From Dermatemys mawii (Eukaryota; Chordata; Testudines; Dermatemydidae), in the NCBI GenBank assembly GCA_007922305.1, contig ML677351.1:14178749-14242748 (forward strand): a stretch of 64,000 bases of DNA, given 5' to 3'. Numbering within the stretch: the first letter of the stretch is position 1; every line of letters starts with the position of its first letter. The notes beneath the pieces were generated by a model. That model saw only the letters and a list, made by a program, of their open reading frames with translations, was not told the DNA's origin and did not search any database. Positions 11,560 to 22,634 of this stretch are shown here, piece by piece. A program made the translations under genes and the position numbers.

Positions 11560-12126
11560 GCAGGTCTGTGACAGAGGATGTTTCCCCTTCCTGACTACTG
11601 TAATAACGGACTGTGCATTATTTCAAGAAGAAATTCACGGAATGGAGCACCACTTTTGGGTCAGGACCATGACCACAGAGACGTGGAGTAGAGCAATTTG
11701 AGAATATTGCAGAACTTCCAAATGAGGAAACAAGATTCCTCTCCTCTGTGTTTGCTGATGACCAGGAATTCAGTGGGAATATTTTTTCTGTGGATTTTAA
11801 CCCTCCACAAAAAATGAGTTCATTAAATGACCTTTTCAGACCAGTTTTTCAGCTTCTCTGTGTTTGCCACACCAAACCAGCAAGAACCTTAATCAGAAAA
11901 GATACCACTCGATTATTATGCCATTCTTGGCTAGTTCCTGAATATTTACATTGGGTGGTCAGGTGAAGTGCATGATACCAGATTTTGGAAAGCTCTTTAC
12001 TTTTCAGAAGTGAAAAAGAGGTGCACACTTCTTCATTGCCCCCACACATTACAGAGATATTAATAGGTTCTCCATCCCCACCTTGATACTCTGGGCCCTT
12101 CCATACCAATTGCTCCCCAGCTATGC
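11560..12126 (+). pseudogene. Decayed Harbinger transposase relic
   Basis: Short translated islands line up in order with the intact Harbinger transposase further along in this window. Near 11641-11697 the frame reads MEHHFWVRTMTTETWSRAI, like the ERRFWARETSTEWWDRI region. At 11953-11982 the frame reads GWSGEVHDTR, like GWSGKVHDAR. At about 12096-12125 the nucleotides resemble the GDPAYPLMPW block containing the second catalytic Asp. Stops and frame changes break it throughout. The antisense frame over the same region looks superficially like an Ig exon but is explained by this relic. Confidence 0.6.
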
Positions 12127-12796
12127 CTGAAAAACAAAACTAGACAGACAGCAATTTAACTATAGACTCAGCAGGTGAGGTGGTGGTGGAGTGTGCATTT
12201 GGGAGGAATAAAGCAAGCTGAAGATGTCTGTTGACTTGCAGGCACAGCACAATCTACAACATGGGTATCGCAAAATCTTCTTGTATTCCACACAACATTT
12301 GTGAAGATAAGAGAGGGGTACCTAACAGACAGTAAATGGAGGCCTTAAGCCTTGCTGCAAATTAGGCTGCCACACAAGTAATCAGAACCACCTGACATTG
12401 TCAGAAGTGCCTGCAAAAGACGTGTGAACCTCATCATCAGGGAGGCTTTGTGCATCTCTCTTGCTAGTGCAAGGGGATGTGAAGGGCTGATGAAACTGGG
12501 ACTTGAAAAATGCTACATTTACGGCTATCGTTTGCTATTATTGTTATCCTCATCCCTTTGTTGGTGTTTGACATACTGATAGCTTTGCTGGTCTCTTTAT
12601 CGTTTTACTTTTGTGACGTTATGTGAGTCTGAGTGAGGGAGATTTGGAATACTGCAGCAGTGATTATCCAAAGATTAATAAAGGTATGCTTAATAAACTC
12701 TAAGGAAAGAGGTAAATATTGCAAATTAACCTTTTTAAACACAAAAATACTCAAGCTAGCTGCAATAAGTAACCAATGAAAACAAAAAACAAAACA

Positions 12797-12835
12797 AAGA
12801 CCTGTGCACACACATACACACACATACACACAAAA
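12797..12835. repeat. (CA)n microsatellite
   Basis: Alternating cacaca/tacaca repeats (acacacatacacacacataca). Confidence 0.8.
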
Positions 12836-12850
12836 CAAGATGATATAAAG

Positions 12851-13136
12851 CAGGGGTCGGCAGCCTTTCAGAAGTGGTGTGCCGAGTCTTCATTCATTCA
12901 CTGTAATTTAAGGTTTTGCGTGCCAGTAATACATTTTAACATTTTTAGGTCTCTTTCTATAAGTCTATAATATAGAACTAAACTATTGTTGTATGTAAAG
13001 TAAATAAGGTTTATAAAATGTTTAACAAGCTTCATTTAAAATGAAATTAAAATGCCAGGACTGGGACAGTCTGAGTGCCACTGAAAATTAGCTTGCATGC
13101 CGTCTTTGGCACACGTGACGTAGGTTGCCTACCCTG
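12851..13136 (+). mobile_element. Non-autonomous hAT element with perfect 8-bp TSD
   Basis: The ends are CAGGGGTCGGCAGCC and GGTTGCCTACCCTG. The flanking octamer atataaag is present at 12843-12850 and 13137-13144. A second copy of the same family, with a different octamer, is at 32110-33169. Non-coding. Confidence 0.88.
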
Positions 13137-13144
13137 ATATAAAG

Positions 13145-14883
13145 TCTACAAAAAAAGGAATAACTGATCTCTGGGTACTCCAAATAACAGTTCAACTGAG
13201 ACTGAATCGCCTTATAGTACCAGATATTTACAAATGCTCTGATATCTGTCTCAGGCTGGCTCTTAGCAACCTCTTGTGATGATGAGTTCTCCTCAGACAT
13301 GCTCCAAAAGCAACATGGTAACAAAGCAATAGCAAAGAAGCGGGTGTCAGTGACAAGTCATGTAATGGGGTTTCAGATGTGTGCAGGTGAGAAGTTTAGA
13401 GAAATCTTGACTCCAGGTCAGTAGAGTACAGAAACCCAAGGCTACCTAAGTAGTGACGGGTGAACTGTAGTACTGGGGTGGAAGGACTAATTGCATGGAT
13501 GGAGCTGTTATACCAGCACTTGCTTACCAGTGCAGAATGACCTGGTGCTTCTGAGCCTTGCTCAGAGAAAGTGCAATCCAAACTGTGGTGTGATTATTTG
13601 TGTAGAGATGCTGGGTACTGGGGTTCCACTTCTGATTTTTTGCATCAGCTGGACTTGGAAGAAACTATGGTTTCTGCCTTCCCACTATTAAAGAGTTTTT
13701 GCTGTCTGGGATGTGACTGAAATAGACACCGTGACAACCTTCCTCTCGCTGAAAACATAAAGCAAAACTCTTTGGAAGCAGGCAGAATGTTTGATCATTT
13801 GCCAGCTGGAGATATTCTGTCATTACTGATGGGGCTACAAGAAATAATCTTGCAAACACAGCAAGTAGTGGACAAATTATTTGTATAGCACAGTTTTGCA
13901 AGGCTTTGTTCCCTCACTCACTTGAGGCAAGTATTTTATTTTGAATGGGGATACGGAATACCATTTGTGATATTCTCAGTCATCATATTAATGTGCTGGC
14001 AAGTAAATCGGTGTGCTTGTCTGGCAAATTTTCATGTCAGTTTTGTAACATAATAGAGTGGCATTGGTGTGCATGGAAATTTACAGACATATAAGAAGAT
14101 AAGGTCGTTGTTCCAAGAAACATACAATGTTAGGCCCTATTACTTCAAGTTGTTCCAAAATGGTGGATGTCTGCACCCAGCACAGAGCTCCCCTGGACTC
14201 AGGGGAACCATAGCCAGATTTTGTAATTTAGAACAGCCCCTAGGACCTTGGCACAGGAGTGACTCTTGCTGATGTTTTCCATTATGATTTCTGTATAGAG
14301 GGGTTTCTATAGTATGTCAGTGTGAATTGTTATATTCCATGTCATTCTTAGCATCTCTACCTGAGTGATTCCAAATACTCTGGATCAGCATACAAATTAA
14401 ATCTGCTCTGAGTACTGGTCAAATCACTAGCTGGAAGTATTTGCACTACAATATATATTAATCAGTTTTTCTCAGAACCCATGAACCACTGGTCTCTTGC
14501 ATGTACAATCAACTTTGTGAATGATATTGTCATAACTGCATGTGTAAACTAGTCATACAATTTAGCTTCTAATTTGTTTAGCCCACATTAGACAAAACTA
14601 CAATGATACCCCAGGCCATGATCAATTACCATGTTTTACCCAGCAATATATATAAGCAAATTATCATGTTAACACAGCTCAATTCCTGTATCTAATACCA
14701 TTACACTTCTCTGCTACAATTCACTGACTTTCTGAAGGAGGAAACAGAGAGAGGCTGCCCTCTTCTGTACACAAATGCACAATTACTAAGATATTGAATG
14801 TTAAATGATAAACCACCTGCCTCTTTTAATGCACCAGAACATTTCTTTAAGTAAAAAACTTTATCAAAACTTAAACAGAGTTA
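13145..14883. other. No recognisable gene
   Basis: Several short frames occur but none has domain character plus splice sites. No repeat was identified with confidence. Confidence 0.4.
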
Positions 14884-15104
14884 CATGGCTACACTTGAAA
14901 TATCAAAGCGCTACTGTGGGAATGCTCCCACGGCATTACTTTGAAGTGTGAGTGTGGCCATGCATGAGCACTGGGAGAGAGCTCTCCCAGCGCTCCTGGT
15001 AATCGACCTCCACAAGGAGATTAGCTCCAAGCTTAGGGGGGTGATTTTTCACACCCCTGAGCCAGCAAGTTAGAGCGTTATAAAGCGCCAGTGTAGCCAA
15101 GCCC
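14884..15104 (-). mobile_element. Harbinger-type MITE with TTA target duplication
   Basis: A 221-bp element flanked by TTA (14881-14883 and 15105-15107). Its ends are catggctacacttg and gtgtagccaagccc. The interior is rich in AGCGC/GCGCT motifs, and gctctcccagcgctcctgg and tgagccagcaagttagagcg are shared in reverse orientation with the MITE at 62952-63222. Terminal TGGNTACACT and the 3-bp duplication link it to the Harbinger elements at 36-47 kb. Confidence 0.75.
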
Positions 15105-15128
15105 TTAGTTATAAGCTGTATTAACTAA

Positions 15129-15560
15129 GGCCTTGGCTACACTTGCAAGTTATACCGCAATAAAGACATCCAAAGCACTCTACATTAGTCCCCGTCCACA
15201 CTGGCAAGGCACGTAGAGCGCTCTGACTCCCTGGCTAGAGCGCTCCTGGTACTCCACCCATCGAGAGGAATAACATGTGATGCATATTGGGTGAGACGCT
15301 CAAACGTCAGTGTGAATGAGGTGTTGCATTACTGCGCTCTGATTGACCTTCGGAAACATCCCATAATCTCCTTAAGTCACATGGCCACTCTTCTCATTGT
15401 TGTGAAATCAGCTGCAAGAATGCGGATGTGCCCTTTCAAAGCTCTGTTTCTGACAGCCGGCATGCTTATCTGCTCCCAGACAAAGCAAACATTTACTGAG
15501 GAACGTTGCTTGCTTTGAGTGAGAGAGAGAGAGGTGGGAGAAGGGGAGTCTGAACTTACA
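15129..15560 (+). mobile_element. Second Harbinger-type MITE or deletion derivative
   Basis: It begins right after TAA with ggccttggctacacttgcaa, contains gtccacactggcaaggcac as found near the left end of the full-length Harbinger element, and has AGCGC motifs. The right end cannot be placed. Sequence up to about 15820 may belong to a longer derivative. Confidence 0.5.
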
Positions 15561-15884
15561 AGACAGCATGCTGACACACTCTCAGCACCCCAAAACCCCA
15601 CTGTCTCTCCTCACACGTGCACACAACACACTCCCTGTCACACTCCACCCCACTCCCCTCATCTCTCATTCAGCATCAAAAGGTTGAGTCCCACCTCTGT
15701 TCAGCCCATGATATCAGTCTCTATCACCCTCTTGTTAAATTTTCAAGCAGCTTTGTGCTTCCTTCCATGCTGTCTCACACACACTTGACAGAAGCTCCCA
15801 TAAACATCCTCAAAACTAATTCATAATCCACCCTCAAAACTCTCTTTTGCCATTAGGCCTGCAAAAAACTTACCTACGTTAGGG

Positions 15885-16100
15885 TGAAGGTGCGCTGAGA
15901 CCACTGCCTATCATGCTGACCAATACTGTCTCAAAGTTTCCTTATACTCCCCCATCAGTCTGTATTCATTTGTTGTCTCTTGTCTTATACGTAGATTGTA
16001 AACCCTTTTTGTTTTGTTTCTGTACAGTGCCTTGCCACAATGGAGTCCTGGTCCACCTGAGGGAGGTACATTAATACAAATAAATAATAATAACAACAAC
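15885..16100 (+). repeat. 3' tail of a non-LTR retroposon
   Basis: Same family as 10770-10985 but on the plus strand: ttgtctcttgtcttatacgt, tgtacagtgccttgccacaa, tggagtcctggtccacctga, ending in an (AATA)n/(AAC)n run. The A-rich simple-repeat end marks the 3' terminus. Confidence 0.6.
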
Positions 16101-16576
16101 AGTGGCTCAATTTCCTGACCGTCCCATACTGCTCAAGGTACTCTGCCCACCCCACCCCACCCCACCTGCCTGATTCTCAACTGCTGTGTCTGTCTGACTG
16201 AGCCTCACACCTCAGGAGCCCTCCAGCTGTTGCTACCGTAACCTCCCTGATACTCACCCTGCTGTTTGCAATCCCTGCCTCCCAACTGCCATGAACCACT
16301 TGTCTTGTTCCCACTGTTCAGCGTCACCTATCATTTGCCATGGCTTAGCCAATCCTCCATCAAAGCTCAGGAGTCCCCATTCCCACCTCGCCATGACAGC
16401 TAGCCACACAGTTCATGCTGTCTCTAATAAAAAAGTCAAGGGAGGAGGATGCTTAAACTGTAACAACTCATACAAGGGGTAAAGATGAACCATTTTCATA
16501 TTTATATTAAATACTATTAAAACACACTAATAAATATAGTCAAGTTTCACAATGGAATATGTAAAATATTACTGTA

Positions 16577-16618
16577 ATGCATACTCCCTAAGGTAATCAG
16601 AACACTCCCTAAGGTAAT
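16577..16618. repeat. Perfect 21-bp tandem duplication
   Basis: actccctaaggtaatcagaac occurs twice head to tail. Confidence 0.85.
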
Positions 16619-16841
16619 CAGAACACAGTAAAAATATTATTAGAGGAGAAGATCAATGTCTTGGTAAAACAATAAGAGATTAGGTTACTCTACAGTTAGC
16701 TATTATGCCTATACAGTATGAAACATTATGGATACTTGCACTACAGTATGTTACAGTGACTTACAAGGCGCTAATTTCTCAGAATCACATTATAAGACAG
16801 CTTCTTCCGTGGACTTGGTGCTCTTTCTCATCATCATTGTA

Positions 16842-17022
16842 GGGCTGGTCTTCACTGGGGGAGGGATCGACTGAAGATACATAACTTCAGCTACGTGAAT
16901 AACGTAGCTGAAGTTGGCGTATCTTTGGCCGACTTACCTGCCTCATGGTGGCGGCGGTCGGCGGTGCGCTCCCCAGTTGACTCCAGCTTGTGATCACCAA
17001 GGGCGCCCCCGTCGACTCCGTA
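16842..17022 (+). mobile_element. Fragment of a Harbinger-like MITE
   Basis: Shares gatacataacttcagctacg, tagctgaagttggcgtat and a cgacttacc block with the element at 62621-62907 (gatacgcaacttcagctaca, tagctgaagtcaacgtat). The right end is lost. Confidence 0.6.
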
Positions 17023-17529
17023 TGTAACTTCTACATATATCTGTTATAGCATTGACAGAATAGTTCTGGCTATTCCATCTGTGGAACAGAACACCTGGAA
17101 GTCTACAAAAAAATCATAGCTTCACATACGATCATAACTGTGTCTTAAAAATGTCCTCGAAGTGGCACAAGAACATTTAGCAATAGCACTTCAAAAAAAA
17201 AATCCAAGACAGTTTTCCAATTAAGTCCTAAAATTGCCATAACCTCTCTTTAATTCCAAAACTTTTAGATCTGTACAAATAATCTAAGTGTTTTCACACT
17301 GTTAAAATAAAATAGCAACCTGGTCAGGATTCTAAAGAACTGCTTGTCAAACTTCATAATTCCAGGAGAATAAAGTTTGAACTTGGCATTGTGTTTTAAC
17401 CTTTGAAGTGAAAGTCTTTCCTCAAGGTTTTTTTAATGGGTCACATCAGGCATAGTACTGCAAGACATCTAAAAGCTCATTTGCTAACAAGTCCATTTCT
17501 TACAGATGAACCTACATAAACTTAGTATC
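17023..17529. other. No recognisable feature
   Basis: AT-rich unique-looking DNA. No exon or repeat recognised. Confidence 0.35.
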
Positions 17530-17800
17530 AGAGGGGTAGCCGTGTTAGTCTGGATCTGTAAAAGCGATAAAGAGTCTTGTAGCACCTTATAGACTAACAG
17601 ATTTTAGGGATCATGAGCTTTCGTGAGCTAACACCCACTTCATCAGATGAATGTTGTGGAAATCTCCAGAGGCAGGTATAAATATGCAGGCAAGAGAGCA
17701 AGGTAAATTCAGTCAGGGAGGGTAAGGCCCACTTCCAGCAGCTGATCTGGAGATGTGAACACCCAGAGAGGGGAAACTGCAGAAACTGGAGTGTTCCCGT
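17530..17800 (-). mobile_element. 5'-truncated Penelope-like element (3' end only)
   Basis: The plus strand reads gtagccgtgttagtctggat, ctttcgtgagctaacaccca, cttcatcagatg and cagctgatctggagatgtga in the same order as 20040-20300, the 3' end of the larger Penelope-like element. It is a short dead copy on the same strand. Confidence 0.7.
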
Positions 17801-18289
17801 GGCAGCGCTTTGAAATTTTAAGTGTAGCCAAGCCCTAAGAAATAAGAGCAGCTGGTTTAAAATATTTCCAGGCTTCTCCCTCTGAGTGAGCACCAACAAA
17901 ACAGAGAGAGCAATCCAGATCTGAGAATGAGACTGCTAACTTGGTGCTAAAATGCTGAAGCTGTCCATCCATTGCTTAGGTGCAGAAATAAAAATAAATG
18001 AATAAAACATTCTGAAGGATTTCATTCCTTAATCTCTCCCCAGAGCTGAATCACACCCACTTTGATGAATGGCTAAGCAAATCGCTCTGGGTTGTCTGCA
18101 GGATTTGAGATATGTAAACAAATATATTAAGAAATCCTTTTTTCTGGGCAATAGGGAGCAATTTGTGAACAAAAAAGGGTTCAGAAGTGAACCCATTAAA
18201 TAACATTTAACCAGTTTAAAACACCTGAAAACAGTTTGAAACATCGATCCCAACCCAATCCCTGCCAGTATAGGCCCTAGTGCCTTCAG

Positions 18290-20008
18290 CTCTACTTTCC
18301 TGATTCAGCCATGGCAAAGGCAACAGGAACAGATGCCTTTTTAATACCAGCTGTCTATACTTCATGCGCTCCATGATTTTCTCCTAAAGGCAGGATACAT
18401 AACATTACATGACCTCCTTTTACTCCTTTTAACAGATATGTGTAAATGAAGAAAACAGCATCAACCAACAAAGGAACATATCCTAAGAAGAAATGCTGCC
18501 TCACGTTCAAAGGAGAGTGGCTGGATGAAATAGTTGAAACAGAATCTCCTTTATTTTCTGCAGTACCAGATCTAACATTTCTAAATTTTCTTCTTAGTTT
18601 TTGTGCTTCAGAGAATATCATCTACATAAGATATGATGCTATCCTTATTAGGCATGTTATCCTACATTTTGTTCACCCGCACATGGCAGATAGCAGGGCT
18701 GTTATGGAAACCATGTGGGTTTCGACAGAAACAGAACTGTCTTCCCTGGAAATTAAAGGCAAACTTATACCAGGAGTCTGGGTGTAAAAGGACTGAAAAG
18801 AATAAATTGACTAAATCTATGCCAATGAACCATCGTGCTCCTCCCATGATAGAAGCAATCTCTTCACGATGCTTTGCTACCACTGGAGCAGTCATTGGAG
18901 TTTCCTTATTCAATAGCCTAAACTCAATGATTAATCTCCAAGCTTTACCTTCTGCCTCTAAAACTGGCCACATAGCTGAATTATTCATACTTTGTTGCTC
19001 TACTATTACTCCTTAATCCAAAAGCCCTTGAATAGTTCTCATTAAACTGGGTTCTGCTTCCTGAGGGTACTTCTACTGTCTTTGAGGTGGGGGATCTGGT
19101 CCAGTAATGAAGACTTCTGCTTCTATTTTTCCACATTCTGCCATATTGGTTGTCCAAATTTCCTTATATTTCTGTGCTATCTCCAAAACTTCTGCTGGCC
19201 AGTTAGGCCATTTTATCTCTTCAACAGCCTTGATAGCAGCTAACCTATACCCTGCCTCCATAACAATTGATTGATCTTCCATTCTGACCCTATTAGAAAG
19301 TATTTCCCATACTACCTTATTTACCAAATCCACTGTCACCTCAAACTTACCTAATACATCAACACCAAATTATTCCATGCCCTTGTAAATTCATCAAGCC
19401 AAACTACTTCTTTACCATTTTCTCTCTAACTGAAAATGAATTGGAGCACTAAATGGTACTCTATTCATTGCTTCACTAAATCTCTGCAGCTTTCTGACTA
19501 TTACAAGGAGGTCCAAATAAATTCTTATTATTTGTGCTAACTAAAGAAAATGTGGCATCTCGTGTCTATTAGCGTATTTTGTAACACTCCCCCAGTAAAC
19601 TTCACATATACAGTGGGTGTCTCCCAGCCATCCATTTGTAAATGTATTACTAAAATAGCATGATCTTCTTTTGCCAATACTGGGGAGAAATGGGGTACCC
19701 GGTCTCCCTATGCTTGATTTGGAGAGTGGAATGTAGCCATAGGCATGCTCTATTTATGATTTGCTAGTCATCAAAGCATTTTGTCTGTGGAAAGCCTTCA
19801 ATTTGTTCTTTAGGTTCATACTACAAAAATTCTTTCCAAAGCCAGTTTCTTCCTGGATCATTTCTTTTTAGTTCATAAGGAACAAACCTCCTATTCCTAT
19901 TTTCTTCTTGTTTTGATCCTTCTCTATTTTCTTGGTTCTGCTGATTTCCTCATTTTTAGAGAAAGTTACTACTGATACTTTTTCCTTTCTGGAATGACTT
20001 TGGAGGTG
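18290..20008 (-). pseudogene. Retrovirus-like pol relic (RT region), part A
   Basis: Minus-strand frames carry reverse transcriptase landmarks in order: a WRLIIEFRLLNKETP block and GIDLVNLFF near 18750-18960, a NPHGFHNSPA block near 18670-18720, and the YVDD catalytic motif at 18617-18628. A stop codon at about 18662 separates the last two in the same frame. Further upstream on that strand (19073-19339) another open segment has protein-like character. Many stops and frame changes show this is an old, inactive endogenous element. It is continuous with 22635-24370, from which it is separated only by the Penelope-like insertion. The class of retrovirus cannot be fixed by eye. Confidence 0.72.
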
Positions 20009-20025
20009 GCATTTTCTCTCTTTGT
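20009..20025. repeat. 17-bp target-site duplication, left copy
   Basis: gcattttctctctttgt at 20009-20025 is repeated exactly at 22618-22634. The pair brackets the Penelope-like element. Confidence 0.85.
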
Positions 20026-20329
20026 CAAGAATCAGAGAGGTAGCCATGTTAGTCAGGAATTGCAGAAGTGACAAAGAGCCCTGTGGCACCTTAAAGACTA
20101 ACTAAAGTATTAGAGCATAAGCTTTCGTGGGCTAATACCCACTTCGTCAGATGCATGCAGTGGAAGTATCCAGGGGCAGGAATAAATAAGAGGCAAGGGC
20201 CAGGTTAGAGATAACAAGGTTAGTCCAATCAGGCTGAACCAGCTTGTTATCTCTAATCAGGGCAGATGAGGTCCTCTTCTAGCAGCTGATCTGGAGATGT
20301 GAACACTGAGAGAAGAAAAGCTGCATTTG

Positions 20330-20836
20330 TAGTTAGCTAGCCACTAATAGTCTTTGTTCAATCCTTGACTGATGGTATCAAATTTGCAAATGAATTGCAG
20401 CTCTGCAGTTTCTCTTTGCAGTCTGGTCTTGAAGGTTTTTTGCTGCAAGATGGTGACCGTTAAATCTGTTATGGTGTGTCCAGCAAGGTTGAAGTGTTCT
20501 TCTACAGGTTTTTGTATATTGCCATTCCTGATTTATCCTTTTTCGTAGGGACTACCCAGTTTGGCTGATGTACATAGCAGAGGGACATTGCTGGCACATA
20601 ATGGCGTATATTACATTGGTAGATGTGCAGGTGAATGAACCAGTAATGGTGTGGCTGATCTGGTTTGGTCCTGTGCTGGTGTTGCTGGTGAAGATATGTG
20701 GGCAGAGTTGGCATCGAGGTCTATTGCATCGACTGGTTCCTGAGTTAGAGTTATTATGGCGCGGTGTGCTGTTGCTGGTGAGAATATGTTTGAGGTTGGC
20801 AGGTTCTCTGTGGGTGAGGACTGGTCTGCCTCCCAA
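20330..20836 (-). pseudogene. Broken GIY-YIG endonuclease domain of the Penelope-like element
   Basis: The minus-strand frame at 20552-20836 carries a CNRPRCQLCPH cysteine/histidine linker and the NVIYAIMC...YISQTG segment of a GIY-YIG nuclease. A stop follows YISQTG, and the expected following Arg/Glu-bearing helices appear shortened by a deletion. Downstream in another frame, tail-like sequence (HFNLAGHT, LQRETAELQFI) runs to a stop near 20360. The nuclease is inactive. Confidence 0.7.
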
Positions 20837-22523
20837 GGCCTGTGAAAGTGAGGGATCGTTGTCCAGGATGGGCTGTAAATGACTGATGATGCGCTGGAGA
20901 GGTTTTAACTGAGGACTGGCTGTAGGTGATGGCTAGTGGTGATCTGTTGTTTTCTTTCTTGAGCTTGTCTTGCAGCAGAAGGCTTTTAGGTACACATCTG
21001 GCTCTGTTAATCTGTTTCCTTATTTCCTCATGTGGGTATTGTAGTTTTGAGAATGCTTGGTGAAGATCTTGTAGGTGTTGGTCTCTGTCTGAGGGGTTGG
21101 AGCAAATACGATTGTACCTCAGTGCTTGGCTGTAGACAATGGATCGTGTGGTGTGTCCAGGATGGAAGCTGGAGGCATGAAGGTAGGCATAGCTGACAGT
21201 AGGTTTTCGGTATAGGGTGGTGTTAATGGGGCCGTCCTTAATTTGCACTGTGGTGTCTAGGAAGTGGACCTCCCGTGTAGACTGGTCCACGCTGAGGTGG
21301 ATGGTGGGGTGGAAGCTGTTGAAATCGTGGTGGAACTCTTCCAGAGTTTTCTTCCCATGGGTCCAGATGATGAAGATGTCATCAATGTAGCATAGGCAGA
21401 GAAGGGGCGTGAGTGGACGAACGTTGAGGAAGCGTTGTTCCAGGTCAGCCATAAAAATGTTGACATACTGTGGGGCCATGTGGGTGCCCATAGCGGTGCC
21501 ACTGGTCTGGAGGTATTTATTGTCACCAAATTTGAAATAATTGTGTGTCAGGATAAAGTCACAGAACTCAGCAACCACTTGTGCTGTGGCATCATCAGGG
21601 ATAGTGTTCCTGACAGCTTGTATTCCATCTCTGTGAGGGATGTTTGTGTACAGAGCCTCTACATCCATGGTGGCTAGGATGGTGTTTTCTGGAAGGTCAC
21701 CAATGCATTGTAGTTTTCTCAGGAAGTCAGTGGCGTCACAGAGATAGCTGGCAGTGCTGGTGGCGTAGGGTCTGAGTAGAGTCTCCACATATCCAGACAG
21801 TCCTTCAGTGAGAGTGCCAATGCCCAAGATGATGGGGCGTCCAGGATTTCCAGGTTTGTGGATCTTGGGTAGTAGATAGAATAACCCTAGTCGGGGCTCT
21901 AAGGGTATGTTAATTTGTTCCTGTGTTGGTGTAGGGAGTGTCCTGAGCAGATGGTGCAGTTTCTTAGTATATTCCTCAGTGGGATCTGAGGGAAGTGGCC
22001 TATAGAAATTGGTATTGGAGAGTTGTCTGCTAGCCTCCTTTTGGTAGTCCGACCTGTCCATGATGACAACAGCACCTCCTTTATCAGCCTCTTTGATTAT
22101 AATGTCAGGGTTGTTTCTGAGGCTGTGGGTAGCACTGCGTTCTGCACAACTTAGGTTGTGAGGCAGGTGATGTTGTTTTTCCACAATTTCTGCCTGTGCA
22201 CGTCGGCGGAAACATTCTATGTATGGGTCCAGACTGTCATTTCGACCCTCGGGAGGAGTCCATGTGGAGTTCTTCTTGTGCTGCTGGTGGGAGAGTGTCT
22301 GTGTATCAGTGCGCTGTTCTATTTTGTCTTGAAAATATTCTTTGAGTCGGAGATGGCGAAAGTAGGTTTCCAGATCACCACAGAACTGTATCATGTTTGT
22401 GGGGGTGGTGGGGCAGAATGAGAGTCCTCGAGATAGGACAGACTCTTCTGCCGGGCTCAGTGTGTAGACGGATAGATTGACGATATTGCTGGGTGACTTG
22501 GGGTACCACTGTTGTGGCCCCAT
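20754..22523 (-). pseudogene. Penelope-like reverse transcriptase ORF, frameshifted before the endonuclease
   Basis: From an ATG at 22523 the frame is open for 589 codons. RT landmarks are clear: KEADKGGAVVIMDRSDY at about residues 144-160, LPKIHKPGNPGRPII at 218-232, ATMDVEALYTNI with catalytic Asp at 287, GTAMGTHMAP at 342-351, and YIDD at 379-382, followed by FLDTTV and TLYRKPT. These are hallmarks of Penelope-like RT. After about residue 530 the protein sequence stops resembling the family: near 20920 a small indel moves the linker and endonuclease into another frame (20552-20836), where NVIYAIMCQQC and YISQTG represent the GIY-YIG start. That domain is then cut by a stop and an internal deletion. 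The RT is intact to the eye, but the element cannot make a complete RT-endonuclease protein. Confidence 0.85.
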
Positions 22524-22617
22524 GTGGCAGGTAGGATTTTAGTGAGCTTGCAGTCCTTTTTCCTTTGTAGAGAAGTGGACTCTTTGTCACTTTGCCACAG
22601 GACTCTTTGTCACTTCT

Positions 22618-22634
22618 GCATTTTCTCTCTTTGT
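22618..22634. repeat. 17-bp target-site duplication, right copy
   Basis: Identical to 20009-20025. See the Penelope-like element. Confidence 0.85.

Larger units (their letters stand above)
20026..22617 (-). mobile_element. Penelope-like retroelement with 17-bp TSD
   Basis: A 2.6-kb minus-strand element flanked by a perfect 17-bp duplication. It contains a Penelope-type reverse transcriptase (20754-22523), remnants of a GIY-YIG endonuclease and a 3' region including the cagctgatctggagatgtga and ctttcgtgggctaataccca blocks. A gactctttgtcacttctgc-type motif occurs at both ends, as in Penelope-like elements with partial terminal redundancy. It inserted into the older retrovirus-like relic, so it is the younger of the two. 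Confidence 0.85.

Noticed and set aside
11849..12126. Minus-strand frame with an AG acceptor that looks like a further Ig-type exon
   Set aside because: The plus strand of the same DNA aligns in order with Harbinger transposase motifs (GWSGEVHD, the AYPL block), which explains the sequence better. The minus frame lacks V-set landmarks.
13088..13324. Minus-strand 78-codon frame with an IWYY motif resembling a receptor exon
   Set aside because: It overlaps the end of a hAT element with a confirmed TSD, lacks splice sites and has no domain pattern beyond a few residues.
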